From Glycine soja (taxonomy: Eukaryota; Streptophyta; Magnoliopsida; Fabales; Fabaceae), in the NCBI RefSeq assembly GCF_004193775.1, contig NW_021143935.1, positions 1 to 64,000 on the forward strand: a DNA stretch of 64,000 nucleotides. The letters run 5' to 3'. The first letter of the stretch is position 1. Every line of letters begins with the position of its first letter. The translations under genes were made by a program, and so were the position numbers. Positions 31,885 through 43,649 of this stretch are shown here, piece after piece. The notes under the pieces are model-generated. The model was given only the letters and a program-made list of their open reading frames with translations. It was not told the origin of the DNA and did no database searches.

Positions 31885-34551
31885 ATGAGTCTTCATTCTT
31901 CATCTAGTGTTAATGGTGAGGGTTCTACTCCTAAGGAGCCCTTGTATAAGATATTAGATGAGTTGAGATCCCTTAAGTTGTGGAAAGAAAAACAAGAGAG
32001 AAAAGAAAAAGGTAAAAAAAGAGTGGAAGAAATAAGTCAAGATGAAAGAGAGAAAATAAGAGAGGAAGAAAGAAGAAAAATAATGAAAGAATTGAAAAGG
32101 GAAAAACATGCCTCCTATAGTAGTCATGACTCTTGCAAGAGTTTAAGTGAAGAACTTAGCGACTATTATAGAGGGCGTCATAGTTCACATACTAAACATC
32201 ACTCCCAAAAAAGAGAAAAGGATAAAAGGCCTCAAGAGGTTAACATTAGCCTCCCATATTTCCATGGAAAAGATAATGTTGAGGCTTACTTAGATTGGGA
32301 AATGAAGGTTGAACAACTCTTTGCTTGCCATCATATTAGCGAAGAGAGAAAAGTTCCATTGGCTACCCTTAGCTTTCAAGGGTATGCCCTCTATTGGTGG
32401 AATTCCCTTGTTAGGGAACGTAGGATTCATGGGGATCCTCCAGTAGAGTATTGGAATGATCTTAAGAGTGCCCTTAGGAAGAGGCACATTCCCTCCTACT
32501 ATGAAAGGGAGCTTATGGACAAGCTCCAAAGGCTTCGACAAGGGAGTATGAGTGTTGAAGAATATAGACAACAAATGGAACTACTCCTTTTAAGAGCTGG
32601 ACTTAGGGAAGAGGAAAGAACAAGCATAGCTAGGTTCCTTAGTGGACTTAATATGGAAGTGAGGGACAAGGTTGAACTCCTTCCATATAGGGACCTAGAT
32701 GAGCTAGTCCAACTTTGTATAAGAGTGGAGCAACAACTTAAAAGAAAGCCTTCTTCAAAATCTTATGGCTCTCACTCTTATCCAAGGAAGGACCAAGCCC
32801 ATAGAATTTTGGGGGCTGCACCTTCAAAACCTAAGGAAGATAAGGGTAAGACCATAGAGAAATACACCCCTAAGACTAGTTCCCAAGAAAGGACTAGCAA
32901 TATTAAATGCTTCAAATGTCTTGGGAGAGGTCACATTGCCTCTCAATGCCCCACAAAGAAAACCATGATCATGAGGGGTCAAGACATTTATAGTAGTCAA
33001 GAGGAGACTACTTCTTGCCCTTCCTCTAGTGGAAGTGAAGATGAAGTAAGGGGTGAAGAGTCTAGTGAGGAAGTCTACCCCCATGAAGAAGGTGACCTCT
33101 TAATGGTTAGAAGGCTCCTTGGAGGTCAATCTTGTGATCTATCTCAATCCCAAAGAGAGAACATCTTTCATACAAGATGCAAAATTTTAGATAAAACTTG
33201 TTCTCTCATTGTGGATAGTGGATCTTGTTGCAATTGTTGTAGCACAAGATTAGTTTCCAAGTTGAACCTCACTATCATTCCCCACCCAAAACCTTATAAA
33301 CTTCAATGGCTCAATGAGCAAGGGGAAATGATAGTTAACCAACAAGTGAAGGTACCTTTCTCCATTGGGATATATAAGGATGAAGTTAATTGTGATATAG
33401 TTCCCATGGAGGCAGGACATATTCTTTTAGGAAGGCCGTGGCAATTTGATAGGAAGATCATTTATAATGGCCTAACTAATGGAATTACCCTCACCCATCT
33501 TGGCACTAAATTTGTGTTGCATTCTCAAACACCTTCACAGGTGGCCAAAGATCAACTAACTATGAAAGATAAGAGGGATGAGGAAGAAAAACTTGGAAAA
33601 CAAAAGAAAAAGAAGGATAGTAAGGCCTTGTCTTCAAAGGCCAAGGGGAAGGAAAAGGAGGAAAAGGATTCCTCCAAAAATATTGTTAACAAGGAAAATC
33701 ATTTTGCAACAAAATGTGATATTAAAAGAGCACTCCTTCTTAAAAAAAATTTCTACCTTCTCCTATCAAGGGAAGCATCCCTTAGCACCACCATACCTCT
33801 TGAACTTGAGGTTATTCCTCAAGTAAAGGAGTTGTTGGATGAGGATTTGGTTCGCAAGAGCTTAAATCCTTGTGCTTTGTTGGTGTCTAAAATAGGTATT
33901 ATTAGGCACCAAATCCCTATGATAGGTGGTATGATGAATGTGTTGAGTGGTGCAACACTTTTTTGTAAAATCACTCATGCACCCAACATCTTCATCATTT
34001 GTGTACATAGGAACTCATTAGGTAGGTTTGTTCTTATTTTTTGTTTCAATGCAAACCTAGGTGCTCATGTGGGACACCTTAGGTTTGTTGTAATTTTTTG
34101 TAGGAATAATCAACATGAAAATAATGAAAAAGGTATGTTTTATTCCATTACTTTCCTTAACTTTTTAAATAGTGATCAAGGGCTTCCCATGGACCCTAAG
34201 AGAATAAAGGTCATTCCTGAGTGGCTTACTCCACCAAGTATAAAAGAAATTTGGGGCTTCAATATCTTAACAAACTTTTACAAAAGGTTTGTCCCATATT
34301 TTTCTATACTTGTAGCACCACTCATTGAGTTGGTGAGGAACTATATTCTCTTATGGGAAGATGGCCAGGAAAGGGGTTTCAAGTCCTTACCGTACTCTAA
34401 CATACCCAACATCACTAATACATATGCTTTTATTCTTTTTACAGGTGTTGAGGGAAAAATTAATGAGTTTCAAGAACCTCTGGATTTGAGGTCAAATCCT
34501 TTTCAAGGGGGAGGGAATGATGCAATCCTACCCCCCAAGGGCATTGGATAG
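31885..34551 (+). CDS. Gag-protease ORF with degenerate reverse transcriptase, CRM-type element (888 aa)
   Basis: ATG at 31885 is preferred over GTG at 31798. Order: charged Lys/Glu/Arg helix (~29-76); gag core (~134-256) with 'ALYWWNSLVRER' and 'SVEEYRQQMELL'; CX2CX4HX4C knuckle (342-355); Glu/Ser-rich linker; protease-like part with Asp-Ser-Gly at 444-446 and 'HILLGRPWQFDR'; Lys-rich linker; then pieces of reverse transcriptase ('KELLDEDLVRKSL' near 646, 'LSGATLFCKI' near 687, 'FYKRFVPYFS' near 798). The RT catalytic Asp pair is gone (an 'FCFNANLG' stretch where FDD is expected), an upstream block is deleted, and RNase H and integrase are absent. The frame nevertheless stays open to a pol-like C-terminus ('EPLDLRSNPFQGGG') and stops 34 bases inside the LTR. 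It could supply gag and perhaps protease, but not reverse transcription or integration. Confidence 0.88.
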   Translation: MSLHSSSSVNGEGSTPKEPLYKILDELRSLKLWKEKQERKEKGKKRVEEISQDEREKIREEERRKIMKELKREKHASYSSHDSCKSLSEELSDYYRGRHSSHTKHHSQKREKDKRPQEVNISLPYFHGKDNVEAYLDWEMKVEQLFACHHISEERKVPLATLSFQGYALYWWNSLVRERRIHGDPPVEYWNDLKSALRKRHIPSYYERELMDKLQRLRQGSMSVEEYRQQMELLLLRAGLREEERTSIARFLSGLNMEVRDKVELLPYRDLDELVQLCIRVEQQLKRKPSSKSYGSHSYPRKDQAHRILGAAPSKPKEDKGKTIEKYTPKTSSQERTSNIKCFKCLGRGHIASQCPTKKTMIMRGQDIYSSQEETTSCPSSSGSEDEVRGEESSEEVYPHEEGDLLMVRRLLGGQSCDLSQSQRENIFHTRCKILDKTCSLIVDSGSCCNCCSTRLVSKLNLTIIPHPKPYKLQWLNEQGEMIVNQQVKVPFSIGIYKDEVNCDIVPMEAGHILLGRPWQFDRKIIYNGLTNGITLTHLGTKFVLHSQTPSQVAKDQLTMKDKRDEEEKLGKQKKKKDSKALSSKAKGKEKEEKDSSKNIVNKENHFATKCDIKRALLLKKNFYLLLSREASLSTTIPLELEVIPQVKELLDEDLVRKSLNPCALLVSKIGIIRHQIPMIGGMMNVLSGATLFCKITHAPNIFIICVHRNSLGRFVLIFCFNANLGAHVGHLRFVVIFCRNNQHENNEKGMFYSITFLNFLNSDQGLPMDPKRIKVIPEWLTPPSIKEIWGFNILTNFYKRFVPYFSILVAPLIELVRNYILLWEDGQERGFKSLPYSNIPNITNTYAFILFTGVEGKINEFQEPLDLRSNPFQGGGNDAILPPKGIG
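34505..34517 (+). other. Polypurine tract of the CRM-type element
   Basis: AAGGGGGAGGGAA immediately before the LTR start TGATGC. It is coding sequence as well as primer site. Confidence 0.85.
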
Positions 34552-35481
34552 AAGACTCCAAGAAGATTGGGCCAAAGATGCAAGAGAAGGCCCTAGGGTT
34601 CTCATGAGCCTTAGGGTAGATTTTTGAGCCCATGGGCCAAGGTTGGGTCCAATTATCTTTGTACATATTAGACTAGGATGTCATTATATTTGGTCCTTGT
34701 ATTTAGGGCTCCATATTGTAGGTAGGGTATCCTAGAAATATAGGATTTTTCAGCCCTTGTATTTTAGGGCACCTAGACTAGTTTTTGTATTAGGGGTAGT
34801 TTTGTAATTTCACATGCACTAAGTGGATATTTGATGTGTGTGGTTGCAAATAAATTTAATTGAATTGGTAGAAGCCCAATCCAATTAAATTTTAGAGGGG
34901 GAGGTGAGCATTTGCTTACTACACCCCATTGCCACATCATATAGTCACACTTTGTGCATGTCCTTCATGCTTTTCATGTCTCATGACACCTAAGCACACT
35001 TAGTGGAGAATCTTGGAATTGATCTTGGATTAGTGGGCTGAACCATAACTAAAATTCCCTAATCATAATTAGTGAAATTTTGGCTCCAAAGTTTGGGTCC
35101 ACAAATTCAATTTCAAATTCAAGTGAAATTTGAATTTCCCTCCAATTTTGTGTGACACTTAGGCTATAAATAGAGGTCATGGGTGTGCATTTTTTTCAAC
35201 TTTGATCATTTGAATATTAAAATTCAGATTTCAAAGCTCATTTAGAGCACAAAATTTCGTGCTCTTCTCTCCCTCTCCCTTCATTCATCTCCTTCTTCCT
35301 CCAAGCTCTTATCCATGGCCTCCTATGGTGGTGAGCTTCTTCTAGACTCATCTTCTCCTTGAAGTGGCGTCTCCTCTCTCTCTTCCTTTCTCCATTCCGC
35401 TGCCATTCATCTTCCAAGAAGCAAAGGAATCCATTGATGAAGAAGATCCTAGGCCTACAAGCTCCAATGGAGCTTGCATCA
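34518..35481 (+). repeat. 3' LTR of the CRM-type element (964 bp)
   Basis: Starts TGATGC and ends GCATCA, a perfect 6-bp inverted terminus. The next base begins CentGm sequence in mid-monomer. Confidence 0.9.
35164..35173 (+). promoter_or_regulatory. TATA box in the CRM-type LTR
   Basis: CTATAAATAG followed by AGGTCATGGG, about 310 bases before the LTR end. It is a strong plant TATA box and likely drives the element's transcript. Confidence 0.75.
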
Positions 35482-36345
35482 CGGAGGTCCGATTCAGGCA
35501 CATAATATATCGAGACGCCCGAAATTGAACAACGGAAGCTCTTGAGAAATTCAAATGGTCATTACTTTTAACTCGGAGGTCCGATTCGAGCGCATCAAAT
35601 ATAGAGACGCTCGCAATTGAACAACGGAAGCTCTCGAGATATTCAAATGGTCATAACTTTTAACTCGGAGGTCGGATTCAGGCACATAATATATCGAGAC
35701 GCCCGAAATTGAACAACAGAAGCTCTTGAGAAATTCAAATGGTCATTACTTTTCACTCGGAGGTCCGATTCAGGCGCATCACATATAGAGACGCTCGCAA
35801 TTGAACAATGGAAGCTCTCGAGATATTCAAATGGTTATAACTTTTAACTCGGAGGTCCGATTCAGGCACATAAAATATCGAGACGCTCGAAATTGAACAA
35901 CGGAAGCTCTGGAGAAATTCAAATGGTCATTACTTTTCACTCGGAGGTCCGATTAAGGCGTATAATATATCGAGACGCTCAAAATTGAACAGTGGAAGCT
36001 ATTGAGCAATTCAAATGGTCATAACTGTTCACTCGGAGGTTCGATTCAGGCACATAATATATCGAGACGCCCGAAATTGAACAACGGAAGCTCTTGAGAA
36101 ATTCAAATGGTCATTTCTTTACACTCGGAGGTCCGATCAGGCGCATCACATATAGAGACGCTCGAAATTGAACAACGGAAGCTCTTGAGAAATTCAAATG
36201 GTCATTACTTTTCACTCGGAGGTCCGATTCAGGCGTATAATATATCGAGACGCTCGAAATTGAACAATGGAAGCTATTGAACAATTTAAATGGTCATAAC
36301 TGTTCACTCGGAGGTCCGATTCAGACACATAATATATCAAGACGC

Positions 36346-38409
36346 TCGAAATTGAACAATGGAAGCTATTGAGCAATTCAAATGGTCATAATTGTTCACT
36401 CGGAGGTCCGATTCAGACACATAATATATCGAGACGCCCGAAATTGAACAACGGAAGCTCTTGAGAAATTCAAATGGTCATTTCTTTACACTCGGAGGTC
36501 CGATCAGCCGCATCACATATAGAGACGATCGAAATTGAACAACGGAAGCTCTTGAGAAATTCAAATGGTCATTACTTTTCACTCGGAGGTCCGATTCAGG
36601 CGTATAATATATCGAGACACTCGAAATTGAACAACGGAAGCTCTCGAGAAATAAAAATGGTCATAACTTTTCACTCAGAGGTCTGATTCAGGCGTTTAAT
36701 ATATCGAGACGCTCGAAATTGAACAACGGAAGCTCTCGGGAAATTAAAATGGTCATAACTTTTCACTCAGAGGTCCGATTCAGGCGTATAATATGTCGAG
36801 ATGCTCGAAATTGAACAGTGGAAGCTATTGAGCAATTCAAATGGTCATAACTGTTCACTCGGAGGTCCGATTCTGGCACATAATATATCGAGACTCCCGA
36901 AATTGAACAACGGAAGCTCTTGAGAAATTCAAATGGTCATTACTTTTCACTCGGAGGTCCGATTCAGGCGCATCACATATACAGACGCTCGCAATTGAAC
37001 AACGGAAGCTCTCGAGATATTCAAATAGTCATAACTTTTAACTCGGAGGTCCGATTCGGGCACATAAAATATCGAGACGCTCGAAATTGAACAACGGAAG
37101 CTCTTGATAAATTCAAATGGTCATTACTTTTCACTCGGAGGTCCGATTCAGGCGCATAATATATCGAGACGCTCGAAATTGAACAATGGAAGCTCTTGAG
37201 AAATTCAAATGGTCATTTCTTTACACTCGGAGGTCCGTTCAGGCGCATCACATATAGAGACGCTCGGAATTGAACAACGGAAGCTCTTGAGAAATTCAAA
37301 TGGTCATTACTTTTCACTCGGAGGTCCGATTCAGGCGTATAATATATCGAGACGCTCGAAATTGAACAATGGAAGCTATTGAGCAATTCAAATGGTCATA
37401 ATTGTTCACTCGGAGGTCCGATTCAGACACATAATATATCGAGACGCCCGAAATTGAACAACGGAAGCTCTTGAGAAATTCAAATGGTCATTTCTTTACA
37501 CTCGGAGGTCCGATCAGCCGCATCACATATAGAGACGATCGAAATTGAACAACGGAAGCTCTTGAGAAATTCAAATGGTCATTACTTTTCACTCGGAGGT
37601 CCGATTCAGGCGTATAATATATCGAGACACTCGAAATTGAACAACGGAAGCTCTCGAGAAATAAAAATGGTCATAACTTTTCACTCAGAGGTCTGATTCA
37701 GGCGTTTAATATATCGAGACGCTCGAAATTGAACAACGGAAGCTCTCGGGAAATTAAAATGGTCATAACTTTTCACTCAGAGGTCCGATTCAGGCGTATA
37801 ATATGTCGAGATGCTCGAAATTGAACAGTGGAAGCTATTGAGCAATTCAAATGGTCATAACTGTTCACTCGGAGGTCCGATTCTGGCACATAATATATCG
37901 AGACTCCCGAAATTGAACAACGGAAGCTCTTGAGAAATTCAAATGGTCATTACTTTTCACTCGGAGGTCCGATTCAGGCGCATCACATATACAGACGCTC
38001 GCAATTGAACAACGGAAGCTCTCGAGATATTCAAATAGTCATAACTTTTAACTCGGAGGTCCGATTCGGGCACATAAAATATCGAGACGCTCGAAATTGA
38101 ACAACGGAAGCTCTTGATAAATTCAAATGGTCATTACTTTTCACTCGGAGGTCCGATTCAGGCGCATAATATATCGAGACGCTCGAAATTGAACAATGGA
38201 AGCTCTTGAGAAATTCAAATGGTCATTTCTTTACACTCGGAGGTCCGTTCAGGCGCATCACATATAGAGACGCTCGGAATTGAACAACGGAAGCTCTTGA
38301 GAAATTCAAATGGTCATTACTTTTCACTCGGAGGTCCGATTCAGGCGTATAATATATCGAGACGCTCGAAATTGAACAATGGAAGCTATTGAGCAATTCA
38401 AATGGTCAT
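36346..38409 (+). repeat. 1010-bp (11-monomer) higher-order unit, two tandem copies
   Basis: 36346-37399 matches 37356-38409 at an offset of 1010 with no difference noticed, including rare variants such as GATCAGCCGCATC and CGAGACTCCCG. Neighbouring monomers differ at many sites, so the 11-monomer block was copied as a unit recently. Confidence 0.9.
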
Positions 38410-38469
38410 AACTGTTCACTCGGAGGTCCAATTCAGCCACATAAAATATTGAGACGCCCGAAATTGAAC

Positions 38470-39860
38470 AACGGAAGCTCTTGAGAAATTCAAATGGTCA
38501 TTTCTTTACACTCGGAGGTCCGATCAGGCGCATCACATATAGAGACGCTCGAAATTGAACAACGGAAGCTCTTGAGAAATTCAAATGGTCATTACTTTTC
38601 ACTCGGGGGTCCGATTCAGGCGTATAATATATCGAGACGCTCGAAATTGAACAACGGAAGCTCTCGAAAAATTAAAATGGTCCTAACTTTTCACTCAGAG
38701 GTCCGATTCAGGAGTATAATATATCGAGACGCTCGAAATTGAACAACGGAAGCTCTCGAGAAAATAAAATTCTCATAAATTTTCATTAAGAGGTTCGATT
38801 CAGGCGTATAATAAATCGAGACGCTCGACATTGAACAAAGGAAGCTATTGAGCAATTCAAATGGTCATAATTGTTCACTCGGAGGTCCGACTCAGGCACA
38901 TAATTTATCGAGACGCCCGAAATTGAACAACGGAAGCTCTTGAGAAATTCAAATGGTCATTTCTTTACACTTCGAGGTCCGATCAGGCGCATCACATATA
39001 GAGACGCTCGAAATTGAACAACGGAAGCTCTTGAGAAATTCAAATGGTCATTACTTTTCACTCGGAGGTCTGATTCAGGCGTATAATATATCGAGACGCT
39101 CAAAATTGAACAACGGAAGCTCTCGAGAAATTAAAATGGTCACAACTTTTCACTCAGAGGTCGGATTCAGGCGTATAATATATCGAGACGCTCGAAATTG
39201 AACAACGGAAGCTCTCGAGAAATTAAAATGGTCATAACTTTTCACTCAGAGGTCCGATTAAGGCGTATAATATGTCGAGATGCTCGAAATTGAACAGTGG
39301 AAGCTATTGAGCAATTCAAATGGTCATAACTGTTCACTCGGAGGTCCGATTCTGGCACATAATATATCGAGACGCCCGAAATTGAACAATGGAAGCTCTT
39401 GAGAAATTCAAATGGTCATTTCTTTACACTCGGAGGTTCGATCAGGCGCATCACATATAGAGACGCTCGAAATTGAACAACGGAAGCTCTTGAGAAATTC
39501 AAATGGTCATTACTTTTCACTCGGAGGTCCGATTCAGGCGTATAATATATCGAGAAGCTCGAAATTGAACAACGGAAGCTCTCGAGAAATTAAAATGGTC
39601 ATAACTTTTCACTCAGAGGTCCGATTCAGGCATATAATATATCGAGACGCTCGAAATTGAACAACCGAAGCTCTCGAGAAATTAAAATGGTCATAACTTT
39701 TCACTCAGAGGTCCGATTCAGGCGTATAATATGTAGAGATGCTCGAAATTGAACAGTGGAAGCTATGGAGCAATTCAAATAGTCATAACTTTTAACTCGG
39801 AGGTCCGATTCAGGCGTATAATATGTCGAGATGCTCGAAATTGAACAGTGGAAGCTATTG
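38470..39860 (+). repeat. 459-bp (5-monomer) higher-order unit, three copies
   Basis: The CATTTCTTTACACT (91-bp) monomer recurs near 38494, 38953 and 39412, each followed by the same monomer-type order. Copies differ by scattered substitutions, so this is older than the 1010-bp duplication. Confidence 0.8.
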
Positions 39861-42800
39861 AGCAATTCAAATGGTCATAATTGTTCACTCGGAGGTCGGA
39901 TTTGGGCACATAATATATCGAGACGCCCGAAATTTAACAATGGAAGCTCTTGAGAAATTCAAATGGTCATTACTTTTCTCTTGGAGGTCCGATTCGAGCG
40001 CATCACATATACAGACGCTCGCAATTGAACAACGGAAGCTCTCGAGATATTCAAATAGTCATAACTTTTAACTCGGAGGTCCGATTCAGGCACATAAAAT
40101 ATCGAGACGCTCGAAATTGAACAACGGAAGCTCTTGAGAAATTCAAATGGTCATTACTTTTCACTCGGAGGTCCGATTCAGGCGCATAATATATCGAGAC
40201 GCTCGAAATTGAACAATGGAAGCTCTCGAGAAATTCAAATTGTCATAACTTTTCACTCAGAGGTCCGATTCAGGCGTATAATATGTTGAGATGCTCGAAA
40301 TTGAACAGTGCAAGCTATTGAGCAATTCAAATGGTCATAATTGTTCACTCGGAGGTCCGATTCAGGCACATAATATAACGAGACGCCCGAAATTGAACAA
40401 CGGAAGCTCTTGAGAAATTCAAATGGTCATTACTTTTCACTCGGAGGTCCGATTCAGGCGTATAATATGTCGAGATGCTCGAAATTGAACAGTGGAAGCT
40501 ATTGAGCAATGCAAATGGTCATAATTGTTCACTCGGAGGTCGGATTCGGGCACATAATATATCGAGACGCCCGAAATTTAACAATGGAAGCTCTTGAGAA
40601 ATTCAAATGGTCATTACTTTTCTCATGGAGGTCCGATTCGAGCGCATCACATATAGAGACGCTCGCAATTGAAGAACGGAAGCTCTCGAGATATTCAAAT
40701 GGTCATAACTTTTAACTCGGAGGTCGGATTTAGGCACAAAATATATCGAGACGCACGAAATTGAACAACGGAAGCTCTTGAGAAATTCAAATGGTCATTA
40801 CTTTTCACTCGGAGGTTCGATTCAGGCGCATCACATATACAGACGCTCGCAATTGAACAACAGAAGCTCTCGAGATATTCAAATAGTCATAACTTTTAAC
40901 TCGGAGGTCCGATTCAGGCACATAAAATATCGAGACGCTCAAAATTGAACAACAGAAGCTCTTGAGAAATTCAAATGGTCATTACTTTTCTCTCGGAGGT
41001 CCGATTCAGGCGCATAATATATCGAGACGCTCGAAATTGAACAATGGAAGCTCTCGAGAAATTCAAATTGTCATAACTTTTCACACAGACGTCCGATTCA
41101 GGCACATAATATATCGAGACGCCCGAAATTGAACAACGGAAGCTCTTGAGAAATTCAAATGGTCATTACTTTTCACTCGGAGGTCCGATTCAGGCGTATA
41201 ATATATAGAGACGCTCGAAATTGAACAACGGAAGCTCTTGAGAAATTCAAATGGTCATTACTTTTCACTCGGAGGTCCGATTCAGGCGTATAATATATCG
41301 AGACGCCCGAAATTGAACAACGGAAGCTCTGGAGAAATTCAAATGGTCATTTCTTTACACTCGGAGGTCCGATCAGGCGCATCACATATAGAGACGCTCG
41401 AAATTGAACAACGGAAGCTCTTGAGAAATTCAAATGGTCATTACTTTTCACTCGGAGGTCCGATTCAGGCGTATAATATATCGAGACGCTCGAAATTGAA
41501 CAACGTAAGCTCTCGAAAAATTAAAATGGGCATAACTTTTCACTCAGAGGTCCGATTCAGGCGGATAATATATCGAGACGCTCGAAATTGAACAACGGAA
41601 GCTCTCGAGAAATTAAAATGGTCATAACTTTTCACTCAGAGGTCCGATTCAGGCATATAATATGTCGAGATGCTCGAAATTGAACAGTGGATGCTATTGA
41701 GCAATTCAAATGGTCATAATTGTTCACTCGGAGGTCCGATTCAGGCACATAATATAACGAGACGCCCGAAATTGAACAACGGAAGCTCTTGAGAAATTCA
41801 AATGGTCATTTCTTTACACTCAAAGGTCCGATCAGGCGCATCACATATAGGGACGCTCGAAATTGAACAACGGAAGCTCTTGAGAAATTCAAATGGTCAT
41901 TACTTTTCCCTCAGGGGTCCGATTCAGGCGTATAATATATCGAGACGCTCGAAATTGAACAACGGAAGCTCTCGAGAAATTAAAATGGTCATAACTTTTC
42001 ATTAAGAGGTTCGATTCAGGTGTATAATATATCGAAACGCTCGCAATAGAGCTACAGAAGCTCTCGATATATTCAAATGGTTATAAGTTTTAACTCGGAG
42101 GTCTGATTCAGGCACATAAAATATCGAGACGCCCGAAATTGAACAACGGAAGTTCTTGAGAAATTCAAATGGTCACAACTTTTCACTCAGAGGTCCGATT
42201 CAGGCGTATAATATGTCGAGAAGCTCGAAATTGAACAGTGGAAGCTATTGAGCAATTCAAATGGTCATAACTGTTCACTCGGAGGTCCGATTCTGGCACA
42301 TAATATATCGAGACGCCCGAAATTGAACAACGGAAACTCTTGAGAAATTCAAATGGTCATTACTTTTCTCTCGGAGGTCCGATTCGAGCGCATCACATAT
42401 AGAGACGCTCGAAATTGAACAACGGAAGCTCTTGAGAAATTCAAATGGTCATTACTTTTCACTCGGAGGTCCGATTCAGGCGTATAATATATCGAGACGC
42501 TCGAAATTGAACAACGGAAGCTCTGGAGAAATTCAAATGGTCATTACTTTTAACTCAGAGGTCCGATTCAGGCGTATAATATATCGAGATGCTCAAAATT
42601 GATCAAAGGAAGCTATTGAGCAATTCAAATGGTCATAACTGTTCACTCGGAGGTCCGATTCAGGCACATAATATATCGAGACGCCCGAAATTGAACAACG
42701 GAAGCTCTTGAGAAATTCAAATGGCCATTTCTTTACACTCGGAGGTCCGATCAGGCGCATCACATATAGAGACGCTCGATATTGAACAACGGAAGCTCTT

Positions 42801-43649
42801 AAAAAATTCAAATGGTCATTACTTTTCACTCGGAGGTCTGATTCAGGCGTATTATATATCGAGACGCTCGAAATTGAACAACGGAAGCTCTCGAGAAATT
42901 AAGATGGTCATTACTTTTCACTCAGAGGTCCGATTCAGGCGTATAATATATCGAGACGCTCAAAATTGAACATCGGAAGCTCTCGAGAAATTAAAATGGT
43001 CATAACTTTTCACTCATAGGTCCGATTCAGGCGTATAATATACCGAGATGCTCGAAATTCAACAGTGGAAGCTATTGAGCAATTCATATGGTCATAATTG
43101 TTCAATCGGAGGTCCGATTCAGGCACATAATATATCGAGACGCTCGAAATTGAACAACGGAAGCTCTGGAGAAATTAAAATGGTCATTACTCTTAACTCA
43201 GAGGTCTGATTCAGGCGTATAATATATCGAGATGCTCGAAACTGAACAACGGAAGCTCTTGAGAAATTAAAATTGTCATAACTTTTCATTCAGAGGTTCG
43301 ATTCAGGCGTATAATATATCGAGATGCTCAAAATAGATCAAAGGAAGCTATTGAGCAATTCAAATGGTCATAACTGTTCACTCGGAGGTCCGATTCAGGC
43401 ACATAATATATCGAGACGCCCGAAATTGAACAACGGAAGCTCTTGAGAAATTCAAATGGCCTTTACTTTTCACTCGGAGGTCTGATTCAGGCGTATTATG
43501 TATCGAGACGCTCGAAATTGAACAACGGAAGCTCTCGAGAAATTAAGATGGTCATTACTTTTCACTCAGAGGTCCGATTCAGGCGTATAATATATCGAGA
43601 CGCTCAAAATTGAACAACGGAAGCTCTCGAGAAATTAAAATGGTCATAA

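Larger units (their letters stand above)
31226..35481 (+). mobile_element. CRM-type (GmCR-like) centromeric Ty3/gypsy element, right part; 5' LTR outside window
   Basis: Leader, long ORF (31885-34551), polypurine tract (34505-34517) and 3' LTR (34518-35481), followed directly by CentGm satellite. An ORF running past the polypurine tract into a 3' LTR that begins TGATG is characteristic of the CRM (centromeric) clade. The left side is replaced by the Ogre LTR end at 31225, so the Ogre complex is inserted in this element's leader. The primer site and 5' LTR should lie to the left of that complex, beyond the window. A 5-bp duplication CGGAG (35482-35486) is predicted there too. Confidence 0.85.

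Noticed and set aside
34020..34446. GT...AG intron-like segments in the CRM-type ORF (AAG|GTATGT near 34131; TTTTTACAG near 34445)
   Set aside because: The frame stays open through them, and the first candidates translate to recognisable reverse transcriptase remnants, so they are coding.
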